Part shown: positions 13,101 through 24,879 of the stretch, one piece after another
Layout of the letters: every line of letters starts with the position of its first letter
Position numbering within the stretch: the stretch's first letter is position 1
Assembly (NCBI GenBank): GCA_012934845.2
Contig: WNNJ02000654.1
Span: 124,001 to 188,000 of the forward strand
DNA from: Pomphorhynchus laevis
Taxonomy: Eukaryota; Acanthocephala; Palaeacanthocephala; Echinorhynchida; Pomphorhynchidae
Length of the DNA stretch: 64,000 nucleotides
Direction of reading: 5' to 3'
Translations under genes and position numbers: made by a program
Notes under the pieces: generated by a model
What the model was told of the DNA's origin: nothing
What the model saw: the letters and a program-made list of their open reading frames with translations, nothing else
Databases searched by the model: none

Positions 13101-13548
13101 GCTGCTATCTTAGTTACAGTAGATGTGGCAATGGATAATACTTAGTGTGTAGGATTTTTCAAAAAAAGAGATGCCTTTCTTGTCATGGATATATCACGAC
13201 AAATCCTATTAAATATCTGGAGTCGTTTTCAGCAATCAAAATTATTCAGTTCTGGCGCTAATTTAGTTGCCGATCTGAACAAAGTATAAGAACCTGACGA
13301 TGCGTACAATACATGGTTCAAGAAAAGCGCGTTCACAAAGGTAAATTTTCATGATTGCATTCATTGCCAATATGAATAGAATAGGCGATAATGGTGATCT
13401 TGATGAACACCATTTATTAATGTTGCTTCAACGTCCAATTTTTATCTTGAATTTTGAATGATCTTCTCTACAAAATGGAAATAATTCTATTAAATATATC
13501 TAACGGCAATTATGCAAAGTTTAAACATTTTTATATTGTCAAGTGTGC
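10110..13548. other. AT-rich region without a recognisable gene
   Basis: I find no supported gene, RNA or element. The open frames here are short and have no family signature. Around 12540-12730 the base composition is less AT-rich, which may mark an old insertion, but I cannot assign it. Confidence 0.5.
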
Positions 13549-14206
13549 AACAAACCTTTTTGTTTGGAAAACATCATTGGCATTTTTCTTAAATGATTTA
13601 CTGAACAAAATTTCAGGTCCATCGAGTTCTCTATCTCTCAGCCTTACACAACGTTCTACAACCGTCCATATACGTTAATTATTGTTTTAACCACACTTTG
13701 AAAAGATGAGTACCCATAATTTTCCACTAATTAACTTTGTGGAAAATTTTTCTATTGAATATTGCTATGCTCACGGTCAATTATTTCTTTAATTTATTGT
13801 TAAAAATGTCAGTGTTTCCGATATAAAACAATTATAGACAACCAAAATTAGATTTGTTGTTCTTTTACGTTGGCCATCAGGTTCATCTTTCACTAGCCAT
13901 TCAATCTTTAATTTCCTTATACTATCCATACTACCTCTCAAGACCGTTATTTTCTGTTTTTCCTCCGTGTCATTTTTAATATATTTTATGCTTATTAAGA
14001 ACCATGTGAAACTGCATGAATACTGAATAGATATAAATAGAATCCCAGTTTCATAGTGCGGTTATAACACCAATTCGTGAATATGGACCAGTTGTAGAAC
14101 GTTGTTCCAAGCTGACAGTTAGAGAAATAGATGGACTCAACATTTTGTTTAGTAAATCATTTAAGTAAAAGGCCAAGAAAGTTTTCCAAACAAAAAGGTT
14201 TACATA
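13549..14206. mobile_element. Element with long imperfect terminal inverted repeats
   Basis: About 150 bases at the left (from ACAAACCTTTTTGTTTGGAA at 13549) recur inverted at the right end (ending 14206). Shared blocks include the outer CTTTTTGTTTGGAAAAC, TTAAATGATTTACT, and CAACGTTCTACAAC, in the same order on both arms. The spacer of about 360 bases has no coding frame. This is the form of a non-autonomous foldback or MITE-like DNA element. The arms differ at roughly one base in seven by eye, so it is not young. Superfamily and target duplication could not be fixed. Confidence 0.55.
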
Positions 14207-15394
14207 AAAGTTTATATTAAAACCTCCCTTTGATCACTTCATACTAAAGCATAACCGTATCCAACAAAATTACGTGAGAAATAAAATCTACTACAATTCC
14301 TTCTTTCCGGAAACGGTGCTATTCCTGAATGACGATAATATCTAATACATTATTACTTTAATTTTTTGGTAAGCCTTATATAGATGGGGCCTTTAATAAA
14401 TACATCGATTATTACAGCTCTTCTTTATTTTTACACTTAAATGAATCATGTGATCTTCAGAGTGGACACAATTTGCTCTCGATCGGCACATTGATGATTG
14501 GTATCCCCATTGTCGACACTTATCGACACATAGTATTGGAGAAAACTATATAAATTTAGTTATTTTCTAATATAACAACTTTCAATTATTGTCCTCCTAA
14601 CCTTGGTCTGTCTTCCTTAAATGAATTACATATTTCTTTAAAATTTACTTTTGTAACATAGCCTGGAATAAACTTTAGAATATTTAGCTATGATAGTTGA
14701 TGAAATATCGTAAAATATATTTTGACTATGAATGTTTTTAAAAAGATAATACTTTTAAATAAGAACTTGCAAAACCGTTCTTACTTGGTTCTATACAATA
14801 ATCAGATATTTCATGTTTGAATCTAGTATTCGAACTATTCTCTTTTGACGCCCAATTTATTGTCTCGTTTTGACAATATTTTTATTCTTTCCTCTGGTAA
14901 CGTTTAATATGTACTGCTGTTTTGGTTATGGAAAGATTATCTTCCGACACACCTATTAGATGGAAAGCATATCTTCTGAAACCACAAAATATGTTAGTAA
15001 AAAACAGTTGTTTCTTCCTAGTTTGTTCGATTTGAGTGAATTATTTTGCAATTTGCATTTCTCTCAAATTATATTTGAAAGATCATTCTTAGACTTTGGT
15101 TAATTTATGCATTAAATGGTAATATATTTTAACGCTGATGATTCTACGCTCCATTCATAATTCCTTTACAACACTTGTCCATAGGTATTTCTCTTTTTAC
15201 TAATTTCTACCGAGTCATGATCACCTACAAAACAAGTATCCAGGGCAAAACTGATAATTTAAGTAAATACTTTACATAATTGCGTTCATAATTTGATGTC
15301 AGTGCTTCAAATAATATTGATAACGTGCATATTTTTGACAAAAAGTATCTTATTTTTTTGAGAGGGAAAGGTATGATATAGCGCACTATAAGCA
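14207..15394. other. AT-rich region without a recognisable gene
   Basis: There are no coding frames of note, no RNA gene and no clear repeat. Confidence 0.5.
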
Positions 15395-15690
15395 CATGAT
15401 TCATCCCTTCTAGCTATCGCACTATTGAACTCCTTACTATCTCAGCTCTTTGAACGCCTCATCTTAAAACAGATCAACGTTTATCTCTCTCATCCAATCT
15501 GTATAACTCCTTTCCAATCCGCTTTCCGCACTAACCACTCCACCGAAATTACCTGCATGAAAGTTTATAACGACCTAATTATCTCTCGTTACAAGGATCT
15601 ATATAGTGTTATTATCTCCCTCGACATCTCCTCTGCCTTCGAAATCGTCGACCACACCATCCTACTTTATCGCCTTCGTTAGGTAGGCAT
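15395..15690 (+). mobile_element. LINE-B reverse transcriptase scrap
   Basis: The frame at 15425-15682 reads LLSQLFERLILKQINVYLSH, PFQSAFRTNHSTEITCMK and VIISLDISSAFEIVDHTILL. These are RT motifs 1 to A of CR1/L2-like LINEs, including the first catalytic Asp (LDISSAF). Both ends are truncated. Confidence 0.75.
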
Positions 15691-15759
15691 TTTTAATATA
15701 ATTATCAATTAATGGCATATTTATTTGAAATATAACGAAGTTGAACCTCGGTAGCCTTC

Positions 15760-16450
15760 GGCGAATCATAAGATTCAAGGGGGCGTGTGGCGTCTGCGGC
15801 GCACGCCCCTATAATCCAAACCCGTAATGGCGAAGGTGCCTGAGCTGTAATTGGTTTTTTTTGGGTCCGCCAATTTGTTATTAATTGCTTAAATTTAATG
15901 AGTAAAATATACTCGTAATTAATAATAATTTTGCAACATGGCGTTGCTGTGTGAATACATGATGCACGTACTCAGAAATTTACTTGAAAACAGCTTTTTC
16001 ATTTAGTACTTTTGAATATGTAGAAATCTAATTTTTCTTTGTCTTTAACCTTAATTCCGCTTTGAAGAAGGGGGTCGGCTATGTAGGATTTGTTCCTACA
16101 TTCCGCATTATTGGGATCCTGATCCGGGTTAAGTCCTAAATTCTTAAGCGCCGATTGAGGAGTTCTTCGAGAAGTCTAAGAAGTCTGAGAAATCTCGAGA
16201 AGTCCTACCGCATCGATTTCAGTGTACGAACTAACTCCATTGTGAAAATTGAAGGACTTTATCATTGATAACAATTTTGCTAGTATCCTCCTGATCGGCC
16301 TGTCGTTTGGGCCTGTCACCGGGAGTTGTCCGTGTTTAGCTCACCCGCAGCTGGTATGCTGCAGGGAGTTTCCAGTGGCACCACGAGAAGGAATTGGCAC
16401 ACCCCTATACAGAAATCCAATTGGTTTTTGTTTTTATCTTCAGTCATTAT
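15760..16450. other. GC-richer unassigned segment with a strong hairpin
   Basis: Two islands (about 15770-15850 and 16060-16430) are clearly less AT-rich than the surroundings. The first contains a hairpin with GGGGCGTG pairing to CACGCCCC around 15779-15812. I find no convincing coding frame or RNA family. It could be untranslated sequence of an unrecognised retroelement. Confidence 0.3.
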
Positions 16451-17521
16451 AATTATAACTTGTGCCAGCATAAACCGGCAAAATTAATAAAACAATTTCA
16501 GTTGTTTATTTTTTAGTTTTCATATTTAGTTGTGATACTATTTCTACAATTTTTATTGCTTTTGAAGTTTTTTCGACACGCCGTTTTCTAAATATAAAAC
16601 CCTATCACTTGTTCTAATTTATTCGTTTTTGTGATTTTAAAAGTAAGGAGCCGCCCATGGATGGATATAGTACGACTAGCTTTATGATTACGTGCATATT
16701 TATAATGTTCGCGTAAGTATTAAGCAATCGCCCTCTCAGTATCATTAATATAATTAAGCAACTACCCTGCTAAAGTTTATAAAAGATGTTGCTTTGATTG
16801 AATATATTATTATCCTTTGTTTTTGTTTTATAGTTACGGATGAGGCAGAATTTAAAGCACTTTTCTTTTTGTTCGTGGAAACGACTTTGAATAAGTTTTC
16901 GATAAGTTCGTGGAAAGGAACGAAATCACGTTTCGTTAAGTTCGTCGAATAAGTTGTAGACTTAGTTCAACTGTTTATCATGAATTATTTAGATATCAAA
17001 TTTATTACTTTTGGGGATTATTTTTACATTATTAGTAAAATCATCATTTATATTAGAATTCACTTTTATATTTTAGATTCGTTGTACTTCAAAAATACAA
17101 TATATCATATTGTATCATGTCATATATAATATACGTATATGATAATAATTCAATAATAAACAATTCATATATTATGTTACTTGAAACAAATACTATGTCC
17201 ATTGTGCTATCTTAAACATTGTTTCAAGTATAAATTTTGATACATTCCTCTATAGTATATTTTTTAAAGTAAATTAAATTCTGATTTAGTTGTAAATTAC
17301 ATACTTATATAAATAAATTACCTTGGGCAGGTTAGGAATTAATTATTAACTACGTTTACTTACTTGGTTTTTTTCTAATACGATATAAATCTTATATTAA
17401 TAAAATATATTTTATTTACTCACAACGTTTTTCGGTAGAGCATCGTTGTGATGTTTTAGCAAAATTTACTAACATCTATAGCTATTATAATTCAAAAATT
17501 TACTTTTAAATCTTATTTTTT
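16451..17521. other. AT-rich region without a recognisable gene
   Basis: No supported gene. Short repeats of AAGTTCGT(C/G)GAA-like text lie near 16875-16950. Confidence 0.45.
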
Positions 17522-17614
17522 GTGAATATCTAAAACGAGAGTGATACCATTCCGCGTGAAATATGTTAACAATCTTTTAAGCCAGACGCGGAAGAACGAC
17601 TATAACAGTATTTG

Positions 17615-17696
17615 ATACCATTTCGTCATCACTATGACTCATCAGTTCCTGATCCCTCCCACTGCTGGATGCAGAGGATTACTAGCAGACGGCAAG
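17615..17696 (-). ncRNA. Hammerhead ribozyme motif, array 1 copy a
   Basis: On the minus strand, 5' to 3': stem III strand UUGCCGU, cleavage triplet GUC, stem I strand UGCUAG, long loop, CUGAUGA core, stem II GUCAU-loop-AUGAC (perfect 5 bp), GAAA, then UGGUAU closing stem III with one wobble from the C-to-U change. All core residues are intact. The 3' strand of stem I (CAGGAA) no longer pairs well, so activity is doubtful. Confidence 0.5.
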
Positions 17697-17935
17697 AAAC
17701 AAGTAATTTGTATAGATACTAGAACACCTCTTGTACCATCATAGAGTGCTAAACCAGCATTACGGCTTCACTAAAAAAGATCATTAGCAAAAGCACTGGC
17801 AAATGCCAGCGCAGGTATCTTTTATATCGGCTAACTTCTTTTATGAATATCTTAAACGAGAGTGATAATATTCAGCGTGAATTATGTTAACAATCTTTTA
17901 AGTCAGACGCGGAAGAACGACGATAACAATATTTG

Positions 17936-18017
17936 ATACCGTTTTGTCATCACTATGACTCATCAGTGCCAGAACCCTCCCACTGCCGGATGCAGAGGAG
18001 GACTATCAGACGGCAAG
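17936..18017 (-). ncRNA. Hammerhead ribozyme motif, array 1 copy b
   Basis: Same layout as copy a: UUGCCGUC, UGAUAG, loop, CUGGCA, CUGAUGA, stem II GUCAU/AUGAC, then AAAA where GAAA is required, then CGGUAU. Stem I keeps four of six pairs plus a wobble. Loss of the core G12 probably makes this copy inactive. Confidence 0.45.
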
Positions 18018-18090
18018 AAACAAGTCATGTGCATGAGGTACTAGAACACCTCTAGGTACATGTAATAGAACACCTCATGAGGTGCTTTAA

Positions 18091-19567
18091 GACAAGATAC
18101 AATTTTTGCTGACTTTACAATTTATATCATCTTTTAAAAAACATTTTCTTCCTAATCTGGAAATTGATTTTTCCTATTTTTATTTTCTAAAGACATATTA
18201 TTGTTTTCAAAATGAATGTTGTATTAAGAAACGATTAATCTCGTCGAATAATAAATTTCGTGAATTTCAAATATGCATATACCTCATGACATCGATATTT
18301 TGCGTAAATTTCAGTTTAAAATACGATTTCATCATAAACATTAAGATATCGATAGAATTTTTTTACTGATCATACCAAACTAAAACGTTATACAGGCATG
18401 TATAGCTGATATCTTATTATAACCTCACCATTTTGGCCTGTCAATGTTTATATTATTGACGAATGTATTACGTCATCTTTTTTTCTAACATATTAAAATT
18501 ATTTTTTCTAATACCAAAATATGTTTTTTCTGCATAATCTTTTACAATAGATGCACGCCCTAAAATATTTTGAAATGTGATAATTTATTTTTCAGAAAGC
18601 TTAGAAGCGCTAGCCCGATAAGATGCAAAATGTCATCATCTGAAACTCGAAATACCCTACCCATAGCATTTTATTCATCAAACAAATTTCGAAATTATCC
18701 TAATTCATTCTTATTCCCCTCTTAATCGTTACACTTGCAGACAACTTTTTAATTAGAATACGAGAAAAGCAATGTGAGTTAATCTAATAAAGATTTAATT
18801 TAATCAAACATCCAATGACTGTTGGCTCATAATAAAGAGGAGTTGTTAGGCTACTGCCAATCTAATGCAATGCTTGCACTAACGGCGACTATTAAACGCG
18901 TTTATTGACAGCGACAATTAAACAACAAAATACTGGACAAACATTTTAAATTCTCATACATTTTACATTTTTACATTTAGAAATTACGTTTGTAATCCAG
19001 CAAATTTAATTATTACTCGCAATTCGTCTAATTAATTTTGTCATTTGAAAAAAATTTCATAAAATTCTTCCCGATCAAAAAAATTGATTTTTCTTTTTTT
19101 CTTTTCTGTAAACCGATTATAAAGAAATGGGATAAATTTATGTTTCAGAAATCTTGGAAACTCCTAATTGAGAATACCCGTAATTTTTATTAGTTTTTTT
19201 TATAATAAGACTAATAGTCAATATTAGTCGACATTGAGATATTAAGTCTATAATGTTTTCATTTTTTTAAATTTATATTTTAATTAAATTTTATATTTGT
19301 GATTTTTATTTTAAACTTACTATTTAATATTTAATATAATATTTATTTCGTTGTTATATTATAATAATATTTATCTTACAATTTTTCATTTTTTACAAAT
19401 TTTCAATTTCTTTTAATTAGTAGATTTTACAGCGTAGAAATATCTTTGCTTATGCATAGATTGATAAATGCCATCAATAATAGCTCTATTTTGACATAAT
19501 AGTATTTTTACCGAATGTGCCATTGCTATTAAATCAAAGTTTACTCTACAAAATCCGTTTGTTGAAT
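18091..19567. other. AT-rich region upstream of the 543-residue gene
   Basis: No gene or element recognised. The last few hundred bases presumably include the promoter and 5' UTR of the gene at 19568, but no clear core promoter motif stands out in such AT-rich sequence. Confidence 0.4.
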
Positions 19568-21199
19568 ATGACATCAAATTTAAAACGACATATAATTGAA
19601 CATGTTATGCCTGAAGCATTAAGAATACCTAATTTTACTGATAGCCATGATTTAGTTAATTTATTTTTTGAAACTGCTGCAGCAGGCGGTATTGAATTAC
19701 TGGAGAAAGTTGAAGTTCGAAAATTCCTACGAAATATTACGTTATCATGTCCTCTGGAAGAAATGATAAGATATTACGAAACTATTTTCGATTCATATAC
19801 AGACGACATTCTTTTTGATCAGCGACTATGTTCCGTCTATGGAGAATTGGCATCTAATCTCGGAAAGCTTGATATCGAATCTGGCGGTTCGCAAATGATT
19901 ATTACACGGACGATAATAATGTTTGCTCACATATTTACAACATTTGTGCAAAATTTCAACGCCCTAAGTTCAAGCAAGGACAGCATCATTCTGGCGTGCA
20001 ATATACTAGTCGGTGTGTGTGGTTTGAATACAAAACCCGATACGTATTATAAACAACCATCGTTGATAGACAGGAGTTCAATTATTGTCAATGCTATGCA
20101 AAAGCTAGCTACCACATTGATTGAGGCGGATCTCGAGGCCCTTGTGTTAAATAGTATAACTTCACAACTAGTAATTACCTTTACAAAAGCATGCGCTCAG
20201 GCATTGCCAGATTTAGTGAACAATGCTATCGTCAATAATCTGCATTCCATCATTTTCAATCAAAAACGCTTCGATTTTTTAATATCTGATAAGAACGTAC
20301 TTCCATTTTACCAAGCTATTGTCGAATGCTACGAACCAGTTCGCGTACATATTCTGAACGAATTGACAGGTCGATTTATGAACAATTATGACATGAATGT
20401 TGCAAACTATTTGCTAAATACAGCAATTGAAAATGTTAAACACGTAGGTGAGCTTAAACGACTAAATGTATCCATAATGAGCCTATCGGTTTTAGGCACT
20501 TGTTTCCGACTCAAGTTTCCGAAATCGTTTCGAATTATTATTCGTAAATGCTTGGATTTTAATTATGACGTTGCTGAGCTTATTGATAACATCACAATTA
20601 TTTTCGACTGCTGTGAACCGAAGGAAAGAAAGCGATATCTAGTACAGTGTCTAATCGAGTTTAAAAACTACAAAATCCTTGCAAGGACAATTACGGCAAT
20701 TCAACACGACGGTCTTCAAATTCTATACGACTTCTTGAATATAAAGGAGCATGTCGATAAGCGTGCAGTTGGGTATCTTAAGAATATGTTAGTTTCTGGC
20801 TTGGAGCAGCTATGCCAACGCGATCTGACGATGCTTATACACGACTCACTGGGATTTGACATATTCAGACAAATAATCAGCAGTGAATTTATTGGTGAAA
20901 ACAGTGTAGCACAGCAAATGCTGAATCGAATTACAACTGAAATTGCGGAGTTTATCACAGCGAAGAATTGGAATCCATATGCTTTCGTATCTCTCTGGAC
21001 GATAGCTAATATTGTCAATCGTTACAGCATAGCTAAATCCGTCCAGAAGAATAAAAAGTCCACAAATCAAATCAGAAACTACATTTGTTATGATCTGCTT
21101 CATGTAAACGATTTCCCAGGACACGAGGCGGATTGGATAGAGAGAGAAGAAAGGCAAATACATTGGCAGATATTGTGTGGTGAACATCCACGAAGCTAA
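19568..21199 (+). CDS. Unrecognised single-exon protein, 543 residues
   Basis: A long uninterrupted frame runs in otherwise AT-rich DNA. I start it at ATG 19568 (MTSNLKRHIIEHVMPEALRI), which has A at -3. The frame stays open upstream to about 19517 but without another ATG. The predicted protein is leucine/isoleucine-rich and looks all-helical, with amphipathic segments such as ELIDNITIIFDCCEPKERKR and EQLCQRDLTMLIHDSLGFD. There is no signal peptide, no clear membrane-anchor pattern, and no zinc or nucleotide-binding motif. A helical-repeat scaffold is possible but not shown. It ends in a charged stretch (DWIEREERQIHWQ). There is no transposon signature and no disruption, so I take it as a functional host gene. 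No family is assigned. Confidence 0.75.
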   Translation: MTSNLKRHIIEHVMPEALRIPNFTDSHDLVNLFFETAAAGGIELLEKVEVRKFLRNITLSCPLEEMIRYYETIFDSYTDDILFDQRLCSVYGELASNLGKLDIESGGSQMIITRTIIMFAHIFTTFVQNFNALSSSKDSIILACNILVGVCGLNTKPDTYYKQPSLIDRSSIIVNAMQKLATTLIEADLEALVLNSITSQLVITFTKACAQALPDLVNNAIVNNLHSIIFNQKRFDFLISDKNVLPFYQAIVECYEPVRVHILNELTGRFMNNYDMNVANYLLNTAIENVKHVGELKRLNVSIMSLSVLGTCFRLKFPKSFRIIIRKCLDFNYDVAELIDNITIIFDCCEPKERKRYLVQCLIEFKNYKILARTITAIQHDGLQILYDFLNIKEHVDKRAVGYLKNMLVSGLEQLCQRDLTMLIHDSLGFDIFRQIISSEFIGENSVAQQMLNRITTEIAEFITAKNWNPYAFVSLWTIANIVNRYSIAKSVQKNKKSTNQIRNYICYDLLHVNDFPGHEADWIEREERQIHWQILCGEHPRS

Positions 21200-21784
21200 T
21201 GAGTGGTTGAGAAAACGCTACTTTTAACAACGATGTACATGCTATAAATACTGTATCGATCCGGTTTCAGAATATTTTATGTTGTATAAATTGCATATGA
21301 TTTTCATTTAAATTAAAATTGTTTAAAATGATCATGTATCAAATGTTATATATAAAGAGCAAATTATCAGAATGCTGTTTAAGCGAATAATTGTTCAAAC
21401 CATGAGGTTTTTATCTAATTAAAATTTTATTATTAACTGTACTTAGTATTTATTTGCATTTGCTGGTAAGCTGGCTGCAAGAAAGCCGAAATCAAATAAC
21501 GCTACAACATATAGTTTTATTCTCTATTCGACAACATAGCGATTTTTATAACAACTTTGCAAAACAACTGTATTTTGATTGCTAATTAAAATGACGGACG
21601 CTCACATTTGTCTGTCATGAATCAAATATATTTTCTACCTAAATATTTACTAAAATTTCTATTTATTCAATAAAATAAATTGTTTTGTTACTAAAATAAT
21701 TTATATATAAGGAAACGAGTTAACATATAAGCTAACAGAATTTTTTCTTAATCAAGATTAAATCAGGTAGAATATATGTCTTAT
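21200..21784. other. 3' flank of the 543-residue gene, no further gene
   Basis: AT-rich sequence without coding frames. An AATAAA-type signal occurs only near 21668, so the 3' UTR may be several hundred bases long, or a weaker ATTAAA-like signal nearer the stop may be used. Confidence 0.35.
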
Positions 21785-24010
21785 CGTTGGCAGGGGATCA
21801 GAGAATAGGCTAGCTTGATAACCTTGAGATTCAACAAGCTTCTGATATCGCTAGCATTCACCAAAGCCACACCTTGTGATCGAGCCACCCAGGGTCTGTA
21901 GCACACCTGAGGTCCCAAGCGCGGCGAACGATGGGAGGTAATCTTGACATGAGGAGCTTAAGAAGCTTTAGTATTTGTACAAAGGACATCCTTTTGAACA
22001 GAAGACAAGTCCGAGATAGCTAAGGTGCACCAAAGTCTCACCTGTACCTTCTCTATCAATAACAGATGTTGGGCCCGTTTCAGAGTCAATTTTGCTTTTT
22101 TCAAGACACTTAAATTTGTTCAAATCGAATTCGACTGCCCGGTTTACCGAAATGGTGAACCCTAAGTATTATAATCGATGTGCGAAGGAAGGGTAGCGGT
22201 TCGTTTGCCAAAATGGCGAAAATGCTGAGGTTATTGTTCTCTATATATTTTCTTTGTTGCAGGAGTTTCATTGAAAGTCAACACCTGCATGTTGGAAAAA
22301 TTAAAAAGAAGGTTAGATGGAGGCAGCTGCCTTTTTAATCTTAAAAATAATTGGCTAATTCTAGAGACTACTTACTACATCTGCATCTTGATAACAAGGA
22401 TGTGGTATCATCAACATATACCACAAGATGTTGATCGTGCAGAAGAATCTTCAGAGAATTATGGAAGCGGTTAAGTACAGAATTGAAGAGAGCGGAGCCT
22501 TGATGAAAACCAGTAATAGAGTATAAATAGAGTGCTTCATGATCGTCTTCATAGTAGAATCGTTGTGTACAACAGAATATCCTGGCTGGTAATCACTTTC
22601 GCAGCTACCTTAAGTAACCCAAATGATGATATAACAAAAGGAATGAATATACAATCTAAGGTCATAGAAAAGTCAAGAAAAACAGCAACAGCAAGAACAT
22701 AAATGATGCACTTAACCCACAACTGAATATACTGAGTGGCCCTTGACATAACTATGAAAATCAGGTGGAATTAAATTTCACCAGACCAAGTTATCCTGGA
22801 ATCAATATTGGTCGAAAATCTTAAAAAAATTATCCGCGCTAAGTTGGTACCTGCTAAATCAAACGGTTGAGGCAGCAACAAAAATTGAAATCTCTTTTCT
22901 CTGACCATCGGCTAAACGCTCACAGACAAATGTCGAATGAACTTTGGAGATAATTATTGTAGGATTCCAGTCATTCAGGATGTCAGTATCAGTCGAAAGA
23001 ATTGTGTGGCTTGCTGTGAGATGTGAACATTAAAATTGGTTCTAAACTCATTACTTACTCTGTGGAAGAGTTAATAGACTCTTGGAAAGAATTACCTTGA
23101 TTGGGTCACAGTGAAAACTGTTTGGATCGGTGTATCTTCCTCTATTTGCTAACGGAGTAAATCATGCAATGTATTCATGCCTTATTTATATTGTTCTACA
23201 CAAGAAGCCTTAATCAGTTAACTTTTGACAATCACTAAAATATCGAGTGCGGAGTTAGTTGTTGTACAATGAAAGGTAGGCGAGATATTAGATAGTTGTT
23301 GGTTTTGCGAATCGATGCACTAATCCAACGATTAGTTCTGTCGTTTAAGTAACCTAATATCATGTTATAATCGCTGGTATCAAGGGTTGAACGATTTTAT
23401 GAATCTCACTTGATCTAATTTAGACATTGGCTAAACTGAGGCTTTCACTATCTTTACATAGTGAATCTACTAGACAAAAAGGACAGGACACGAGAAATTT
23501 AGTAAGATGGACGACCTGAGGGCAGATTTTACTAGGGTCACAATACCTAGATAGAAGGAAGGATTTGCCAGGATCATGCACAGAGAAAGTGGAATTTCGA
23601 ATGCAGCGAGAGGAATGGAGTAATGTTTAGGCGTCCGGATCGATTTAGTTTTTTGAAGGACTATAACGTCTACGTTTTGTCAAGGTAGACGATAAAGAGC
23701 AGAAACACTTTCCGAATTCCTATGAATAAACCATCCTCCATTGCGTTAGCTTACAAGCAGATCAAAAACTCTACTAGTTGGGGTTAACTACATGAGGGTT
23801 TCTTATCCCATCGACATCACTCATAACCACGATGTGTTTTTTCGCGTATTTGATGATCGTTGGTGGCGCTAATGGGAAAATCTTCGTCGTAGCCCTTAAA
23901 CTTTAACCAAATTTCCTCTGGAGTTTAATGTAGTCTAGTTGGTGGTCGTTGCTGATAGAAGAGGCAGATTTCTTAGATGAGTTTTTTTGAAGTCTCAGTT
24001 TGTTGTTGAT
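21785..24010 (-). mobile_element. LINE-A copy, antisense, endonuclease to 3' end
   Basis: Reading down from 24010, the minus strand shows the end of ORF1 and the start of ORF2. Near 23680 it has a VIVLQKTKSI-like stretch (canonical VIVLQETRSI). Near 23360 it has YNMILGYLNDRTNRWISASI (canonical GDFNDRTGRWINAAL). Near 22700 it has VLAVAVFLDFSMTLDCIFIP (RT motif A), near 22500 HQGSALFNSVL (motif B), and near 22420 HLVVYVDDTTSLLS with both catalytic Asp kept. The 3' part at 22170-21785 aligns with 54230-54560. Frames are interrupted throughout. It is older than the copy at 51 kb. Confidence 0.75.
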
Positions 24011-24879
24011 CTTGATAGAACACAAATGCTAACGTTTTCTGGTCACTTTTATATTTTATTTCGTTGAAGAAATGTACATGATTCAATTGAAATATTTGAT
24101 GACTATTTTTAAAATAGTAATCATATTTTTTAAATTTCCGTATTCATGGAAATGACCTGAAATTTCAAAATGGTATGCTAAATAACTTAAATATACCATT
24201 GAGATTACGGAAACATGTTTAAAGAGCTAGTGTAGTATAATTATAATCAGCAGTTTCTTTAATATGTAGAATAAATTTAAAATGCATTACAACTTTGAAT
24301 TTATACGTTCGTAATCCTAAATTCCGTACTTGAAAATATGTGAGATGCGACATTTCAAATTGCTAAGTATGTTTTCTCTACAATGAAATAATTTGTAGGA
24401 CGAGGTTTTATTGTGCGCTCTAACTTTGCGAAATGTGTATAAATGCTATAATATCAAGACTTTTTTTATCATTTTATTGTATTTCTGTAGGCACAGCATA
24501 ATAGCGCAATACATCTGCAAGCAATAAGGACAGGTAATCATAAAACATTTATTATTGTGGTTGATCCAAATTTAAAAAAATTATGGTAGGCGATTGGGAA
24601 ATGTATCAAACACAACTTTAACTAAGTAGCATACTTTTGCTATTACAAAATTGTAAATTATTAAAAATTAATAAAATATTTATGAATTAAAATATATTTT
24701 AATAAGATATTTAACTTGGATCATTTTAGCGATTTCAGTTTAAATCTAGTAGGGGTCTCGATGCTTACGGATTGTGAGCGCTTGATTAGAAGTTTAGTCA
24801 ATACATCCTATGTCAATACATACGATGTATTACATATGTATTATCAATACATATGTCAATACATACGATGACATATGTG
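24011..24879. other. AT-rich region without a recognisable gene
   Basis: No supported gene. A short cluster of TACATATG/ATACGATG repeats lies at 24800-24870. Confidence 0.4.

Larger units (their letters stand above)
17522..18090 (-). repeat. Dimeric hammerhead-bearing tandem repeat (retrozyme/satellite-like), array 1
   Basis: Two head-to-tail copies of a unit of about 320 bases start at 17522 and 17842. Each contains AACGAGAGTGATA, a block around CAGACGCGGAAGAACGAC, then CATCACTATGACTCATCAG and GCAGACGGCAAGAAAC. The second copy is incomplete. The same family occurs 38 kb away at 55440-56035. On the minus strand each unit folds as a type III hammerhead (separate entries). A short tandem array with one self-cleaving motif per unit is the structure known for hammerhead satellites and retrozymes. 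I see no protein-coding frame. Confidence 0.65.

Noticed and set aside
13454-13678. Short open frame across the left arm of the inverted-repeat element
   Set aside because: The right arm does not preserve the frame and no protein family is evident.
15760-15860. GC-rich block as ribosomal or tRNA-derived sequence
   Set aside because: I could not match any rRNA or tRNA landmark. Only the strong hairpin is real.
16657-16712. Possible first exon with a signal-peptide-like start (MDGYSTTSFMITCIFIMF) and a GTAAGT donor
   Set aside because: The next plausible acceptor at 16833 leads to a stop two codons later, and no other exon could be joined.
17639-17966. Type I hammerhead reading of the array units, with stem III as hairpin ACGGUA/UACUGU
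   Set aside because: The hairpin pairs well, but no stem I complement follows. The type III reading uses all three helices and a canonical GUC site.
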